A stretch of DNA of 9,689 nt from Bryobacterales bacterium (GTDB lineage: Bacteria; Acidobacteriota; Terriglobia; Bryobacterales; Bryobacteraceae), in NCBI GenBank assembly GCA_003132865.1, contig PKYZ01000151.1:1-9689 (forward strand), written 5' to 3'. Position 1 is the first letter of the stretch. Every line of letters begins with the position of its first letter. Under the pieces are notes generated by a model, which saw nothing but the letters and a program-made list of their open reading frames with translations, ran no database searches and was not told the DNA's origin. The position numbers and the translations under genes are program-made. Of this stretch, positions 6,577-9,689 are shown piece after piece.

Positions 6577-6745
6577 CGCTAGGAACCCTGCGAGAGCCAG
6601 AATGTCTCGGTCGATCTCCATGCCGCGGTACCGGCCACGCACAAGGCGCTGCGTTGGTGCGCGGCTCCCGCGATGCGTTCACACCACTCGCAAACAAACC
6701 CTCGCCCGCTCCTTAGCCCGATTCTCCAGCGACTTGCAGCCCTTC

Positions 6746-6780
6746 CACCAGCACCCAGCGCCCGGAACCCAACACCTTAC
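6746..6780. repeat. Degenerate 7-bp tandem repeat (ACCCNNN type), first cluster
   Basis: Five heptamers in register: caccagc, acccagc, gcccgga, acccaac, accttac. On the minus strand this is a series of GGG runs every 7 bases (three GGG plus flanking GG), so a two- or three-tier G-quadruplex is conceivable. The unit resembles the cluster at 7031-7065 in the same spacer, with a CCC core and four variable bases. Confidence 0.55.
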
Positions 6781-7030
6781 GTGGTACCGTGTAATCAGAA
6801 GAACATAGTTGCCTCTCCAGCGCGGTCTCGGCTTCCTCTGGAATCCTAGACACCGACGCCGCAAAAGCTCTTTGACAACCCCAAAAAAACGGCTCCGCCC
6901 ATTTGCATTAGCCATTTAGGCGCCATATCATTGATTCCAAATGCCTTATTGAGAATTGGCTTTGTTTGTTCAAAAAGCCCTTCGCCCCCAAAATCCGAAT
7001 TCGGTGCACAAATCCGCCCAACCCTGCATA

Positions 7031-7065
7031 ACTCACCACCCACCACCCATAACCCGCCACCCTTC
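7031..7065. repeat. Degenerate 7-bp tandem repeat (ACCCNNN), second cluster, with G-quadruplex motif
   Basis: Five heptamers in register: actcacc, acccacc, acccata, acccgcc, acccttc. The four CCC runs at 7039-7041, 7046-7048, 7053-7055 and 7060-7062 give, on the minus strand, the exact pattern GGG-N4-GGG-N4-GGG-N4-GGG, a canonical three-tier G-quadruplex motif. It ends 5 bases before the TGC of the predicted extended -10 of dxr, so it covers the -35 and spacer region. Confidence 0.7.
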
Positions 7066-7066
7066 A

Positions 7067-7075
7067 TGCTATGAT
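7067..7075 (+). promoter_or_regulatory. Extended -10 promoter for dxr-rseP
   Basis: TGCTATGAT carries a TGn extension and a near-consensus -10 (TATGAT). Transcription would start near 7082, 19 bases before the ATG at 7101. The same TGCTAT core is seen in the rpmI promoter (TGCTATACT). No convincing -35 is present; the heptad repeat occupies that place. If this is the promoter, the ATG codons at 7071 and 7074 are not in the mRNA and cannot be the start of dxr. Confidence 0.55.
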
Positions 7076-7100
7076 GACAGCAGCCGCGCAACTGCTTGAA

Positions 7101-8315
7101 ATGAAAAGCCTCGCCCTGCTCGGATCGACCGGCTCCATCGGCGCCAACACCCTGGACGTAGTCCGGCGCAACCGCCATCTCTACCGCGTCCATACCCTCG
7201 CCGCCGGGCAGAATGTCGAGGCTATCCTCCAGCAAATCATAGAGTTCCGTCCCAACGTCGCGGTTCTGGCCACTTCCAAAAGCATCGACCGCCTAGCCGC
7301 CGCACTATCCGATTCCGGTCTGCCGCGTCCAAACTGGCCAGAGCTGGCTTTCGGAGCCGCTGCGCTAATCGATGCGGCTACCGCCCCCGCGGTCGATATG
7401 GTAATTTCGGCGATTGTCGGCGTCGCGGGACTGGAAGCGACCTACGAAGCGGTGCGCTTGGGCAAACGGGTGGGATTGGCAAATAAAGAGGTACTGGTGT
7501 CCGGCGGGCGCCTGGTTATGGACGCCGTGAAGGCGAGCGGCGCCGAATTGCTGCCCATCGACAGCGAGCATAACGGCGTCCACCAATGCCTGCGCGCCGG
7601 CAACCGCGACCAGGTCTCGAAGCTGATCCTGACGGCCTCGGGCGGCCCGTTCCGCAACACCCCGAAGCAAATGCTGGATTCAGTGACTCCCGCGCAAGCC
7701 CTGAATCATCCAACCTGGAGGATGGGCAAGCGCATCACCATCGACTCCGCCACCTTAATGAACAAAGGTTTCGAGGTCATCGAAGCCTGCTGGTTGTTCG
7801 GGTTCGCGCCCTCCCAGGTGGATGTGGTGATTCACCCGCAATCCACCGTGCATGCCATGATCGAGTATTCCGATGGCAGCGTACTTGCCCAGATCTCGGC
7901 GACGGATATGCGCATGCCCATCCAATACGCGCTCACCTGGCCCGAGCGGTGGCAGGCGCCCGTACCCAAAATCGACTGGAGCCAGGCGCGCCACTGGGAT
8001 TTCGCGCCCCCGGATTTCGAGCGCTTCCCTCTGCTCAAGCTGGCCTACCAGTGCCTGGAAGCCGGCGGGTCTGCAACCTGTACCTTAAACGCGGCGGACG
8101 AAATCGCCGTCGAAGCTTTCTTGAAGGGTGAAATCTGCTTTACCGGCATAGCCGCCGTCGTGGAAGAGACTCTCAGCCGGATGCCTAGCCGGCAGCCCCG
8201 CACGGTGGGCGACATTCTCGAAATTGACAAGGAATCGCGTTCCACGGCCCGCGCAATCGCCCGCGAACTCGCCGGCCGCCAGACCGCCGCGCAACCGGTT
8301 CCGGCAAGGGTTTAA
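7101..8315 (+). CDS. dxr: 1-deoxy-D-xylulose 5-phosphate reductoisomerase
   Basis: A 404-residue DXR, the usual length. It rearranges and reduces deoxyxylulose phosphate to methylerythritol phosphate with NADPH, the committed step of the MEP isoprenoid pathway, in the cytoplasm. Visible motifs are the nucleotide-binding GSTGSIG (8-14), ANKEVLVSGG (127-136), LPIDSEHNGVHQ with metal ligands Asp154 and Glu156, SGGPFRNTP, HPTWRMG, and DSATLMNKGFEVIEA with the third ligand Glu225. VVIHPQSTVHAMIEYSDGS follows. All key residues are present. I chose the ATG at 7101 because the family begins directly with MKSLALLGSTGSIG. The in-frame ATGs at 7071/7074 would add 9-10 residues but sit in the predicted -10 box. 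Neither start has a clear Shine-Dalgarno. The rseP gene follows 5 bases after the stop, so the two form an operon. uppS and cdsA, often just upstream, are absent. Confidence 0.96.
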   Translation: MKSLALLGSTGSIGANTLDVVRRNRHLYRVHTLAAGQNVEAILQQIIEFRPNVAVLATSKSIDRLAAALSDSGLPRPNWPELAFGAAALIDAATAPAVDMVISAIVGVAGLEATYEAVRLGKRVGLANKEVLVSGGRLVMDAVKASGAELLPIDSEHNGVHQCLRAGNRDQVSKLILTASGGPFRNTPKQMLDSVTPAQALNHPTWRMGKRITIDSATLMNKGFEVIEACWLFGFAPSQVDVVIHPQSTVHAMIEYSDGSVLAQISATDMRMPIQYALTWPERWQAPVPKIDWSQARHWDFAPPDFERFPLLKLAYQCLEAGGSATCTLNAADEIAVEAFLKGEICFTGIAAVVEETLSRMPSRQPRTVGDILEIDKESRSTARAIARELAGRQTAAQPVPARV

Positions 8316-8320
8316 ATCGT

Positions 8321-9667
8321 ATGGCATTTTTTCAAAGCGCTTTCTGGTTCCTGATCCTGATCGGCGTGATGATCCTCATCCACGAGTTGGGACACTTCTG
8401 GGCAGCGCGCTTTTTCGATGTCCGCGTTGAAACTTTCAGCTTCGGCTTCGGGCCGCGCCTCTTCGGTTTCCGCAGGGGCGAGACCGACTACCGCGTCTCG
8501 GCCGTGTTCTTCCTGGGCGGCTTCGTGAAAATGGCGGGCGAACTGCCCGGCGATGAAAGCGCGAACGATCCGCGCGGCTTCCAGGCCAAGCCCCGTTGGC
8601 AGCGCCTGATCATCGTGCTGGGCGGTCCTCTCATGAATGTGGTGCTGGCCGTCGCGCTGCTCACCGGCCTGTACATGGTCAAATATCAAAAAGTGGTGGA
8701 CGCCGATAACGGAGCGGTGATCGGCAGCGTCGCGCCCAACACGCCGGCGGCCAAGGCCGGCATCCAGGAAGGCGACCGCATCGTCAAGCTGGAGCGTAAG
8801 CGCAATCCTACCTGGGACGACATCATCCTCAAGGAAGTCGAGAGCGCCTCGCGCCCCATGCATCTAACCATTCAGCGCAATGGCCCCCATGGCCCGAATG
8901 GCAAAGACTTCGATACCACCGTCACGCCCGTGCTTGATGAGCGGTCCGGCGCGGGCACGGCGGGGTGGTTCGAGAAAGGTGAAGTGCAGTTAGGACCCGT
9001 TACCGCGGGCATGCCCGCCCAGAAAGTGGGGCTCCAGCAGGGCGATCTGATCCAAAGCGCCGGCGGCCATCCGATCCACGCTACCGTTCGCTTCCATGAG
9101 GTCATCCGCGGCAGCGGCGGCAAGCCGGTCTCGATCGAGTTCCAGCGCAATGGCAAACCCATGCAGGTCACCGTGCAGCCGGTATGGAGCGGCGCCGATG
9201 GACCGGCCCGCTGGGTGATCGGCGCCTATGTCGAACCCAAGTTGAACATCGTGACCTCGCGCCTCTCGCTGCCCAATGCCCTGCGCCAGTCCGTGGGCGA
9301 GAACGTGCGCAGCGCGGGTCTGATTTTCCAGGTACTGGAGGGTGTCATCGAACGCCGCATCTCGGCGAAATTGCTCTCCGGACCGGTGGGGATCGCGCAG
9401 ATGTCCGGCCAGGCCGCCAAGGCAGGCCCCTCGGCGTTCATCGCGTTTATGGCGATGGTCAGTCTGAACCTGGCCGTCATCAACCTGATGCCCCTCCCCA
9501 TCCTGGATGGCGGCAGCGTGGTCATGCTGATCATCGAGATGGTGATGCGCCGCGATCTGAGCATGTCCGTGAAAGAGGCGGTTTTCAAGGTCGGCTTCGT
9601 GTTCATCATGATGCTGGTGGCCTTCGTGCTGTACAACGACATTACCAAGATTCTGCCCGCCGGCTAG
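8321..9667 (+). CDS. rseP: RIP metalloprotease RseP (site-2 protease family)
   Basis: A 448-residue inner-membrane zinc protease. Family members cut transmembrane segments of anti-sigma factors and leftover signal peptides; in E. coli RseP releases sigma-E in the envelope stress response. The zinc motif HELGH is at 21-25 in the first membrane helix, and the second catalytic block NLMPLPILDGG at 388-398 contains Asp396. A membrane helix near 95-115 (RLIIVLGGPLMNVVLAVALL) and a C-terminal one (VGFVFIMMLVAFVLYNDI) complete the topology. Between them are two PDZ domains, about 125-205 (VAPNTPAAKAGIQEGDRIVK) and 210-295 (VTAGMPAQKVGLQQGDLIQS). Length matches two-PDZ RseP rather than shorter one-PDZ forms. 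The ATG at 8321 follows the dxr stop by 5 bases, with a weak AAGGG upstream. The substrate here is unknown; no sigma or anti-sigma gene is in the window. Confidence 0.95.
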   Translation: MAFFQSAFWFLILIGVMILIHELGHFWAARFFDVRVETFSFGFGPRLFGFRRGETDYRVSAVFFLGGFVKMAGELPGDESANDPRGFQAKPRWQRLIIVLGGPLMNVVLAVALLTGLYMVKYQKVVDADNGAVIGSVAPNTPAAKAGIQEGDRIVKLERKRNPTWDDIILKEVESASRPMHLTIQRNGPHGPNGKDFDTTVTPVLDERSGAGTAGWFEKGEVQLGPVTAGMPAQKVGLQQGDLIQSAGGHPIHATVRFHEVIRGSGGKPVSIEFQRNGKPMQVTVQPVWSGADGPARWVIGAYVEPKLNIVTSRLSLPNALRQSVGENVRSAGLIFQVLEGVIERRISAKLLSGPVGIAQMSGQAAKAGPSAFIAFMAMVSLNLAVINLMPLPILDGGSVVMLIIEMVMRRDLSMSVKEAVFKVGFVFIMMLVAFVLYNDITKILPAG

Positions 9668-9689
9668 CTGTGGGGCAGGCGTCCACGCC

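Larger units (their letters stand above)
6519..7100. other. Long non-coding spacer between divergent genes
   Basis: About 580 bases without a credible gene. The short frames here give Arg/Pro-rich peptides with no family pattern and no ribosome sites. The left part (6519-6600) should carry the promoter of the minus-strand pair. The middle and right hold two heptad-repeat clusters (6746-6780, 7031-7065). Between them, about 6870-7000 is visibly richer in A and T than the coding regions. The right end carries the probable dxr promoter. No tRNA, terminator with a T-run, or insertion-sequence end is recognisable. Confidence 0.6.

Noticed and set aside
6533..6588. 8-bp inverted repeat GGGTTCCT / AGGAACCC upstream of the GH5-like gene
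   Set aside because: With a spacer up to 60 bases, about nine such pairs are expected by chance in a window this long; no known operator form.
6519..7070. tRNA or small RNA gene in the long spacer
   Set aside because: No T-loop consensus or cloverleaf arms could be found by eye, and no promoter-terminator pair.
7071..7100. Upstream ATG pair as the start of dxr (adds MMTAAAQLLE)
   Set aside because: The family starts at MKSLALLGSTGSIG, there is no ribosome site before 7071, and the ATGATG lies within a good extended -10 box.
6846..7235. 129-residue minus-strand reading frame across the start of dxr
   Set aside because: It overlaps the conserved dxr N-terminus, has no family pattern, and no ribosome site.

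Overview
The window looks like chromosomal DNA from a Solibacter/Bryobacter-type acidobacterium. The main evidence is a secreted protein at 4647-6518 whose C-terminal part resembles the domain expanded in Candidatus Solibacter (TIGR03437 type). Supporting signs are high GC coding sequence (62% in a sampled block of rseP), several GTG starts, and 7-bp-period degenerate repeats in the spacers. The taxonomic call is inference, because no rRNA is present.

Layout. (1) 62-2114, minus strand: one compact unit, rpmI (L35), rplT (L20), a ZapB-like coiled-coil gene, zapA, and a DUF1684 exported protein. After rplT the genes are separated by 4 bp or overlap by 4 bp (ATGA, GTGA), and an extended -10 promoter lies just upstream of rpmI. 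No infC or pheST is visible. (2) 2320-3399, plus strand: a lower-GC accessory pair. The first gene encodes a DUF2188-like protein with a membrane segment and a basic tail. The second encodes a family I recognise by its VFINCPFD...GIHD...NMAFELGLFLG pattern but cannot name with certainty; it is broken by one in-frame TGA. (3) 3496-6518, minus strand: two exported proteins with a 4-bp overlap. The upstream one has a GH5-like barrel plus a TIGR03437-like domain; the downstream one is a di-haem peroxidase of the MbnH/MXAN_0977 type. (4) 6519-7100: a long spacer with two heptad-repeat clusters, one forming a G-quadruplex motif beside a probable dxr promoter. (5) 7101-9667, plus strand: dxr and rseP, a common bacterial pair joining isoprenoid synthesis and intramembrane proteolysis.

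The housekeeping blocks (ribosome and division, DXR and RseP) are ordinary. The parts most worth attention are the interrupted accessory pair, the pairing of a di-haem enzyme with a sugar-hydrolase-fold protein, and the heptad repeats shared by separate spacers.
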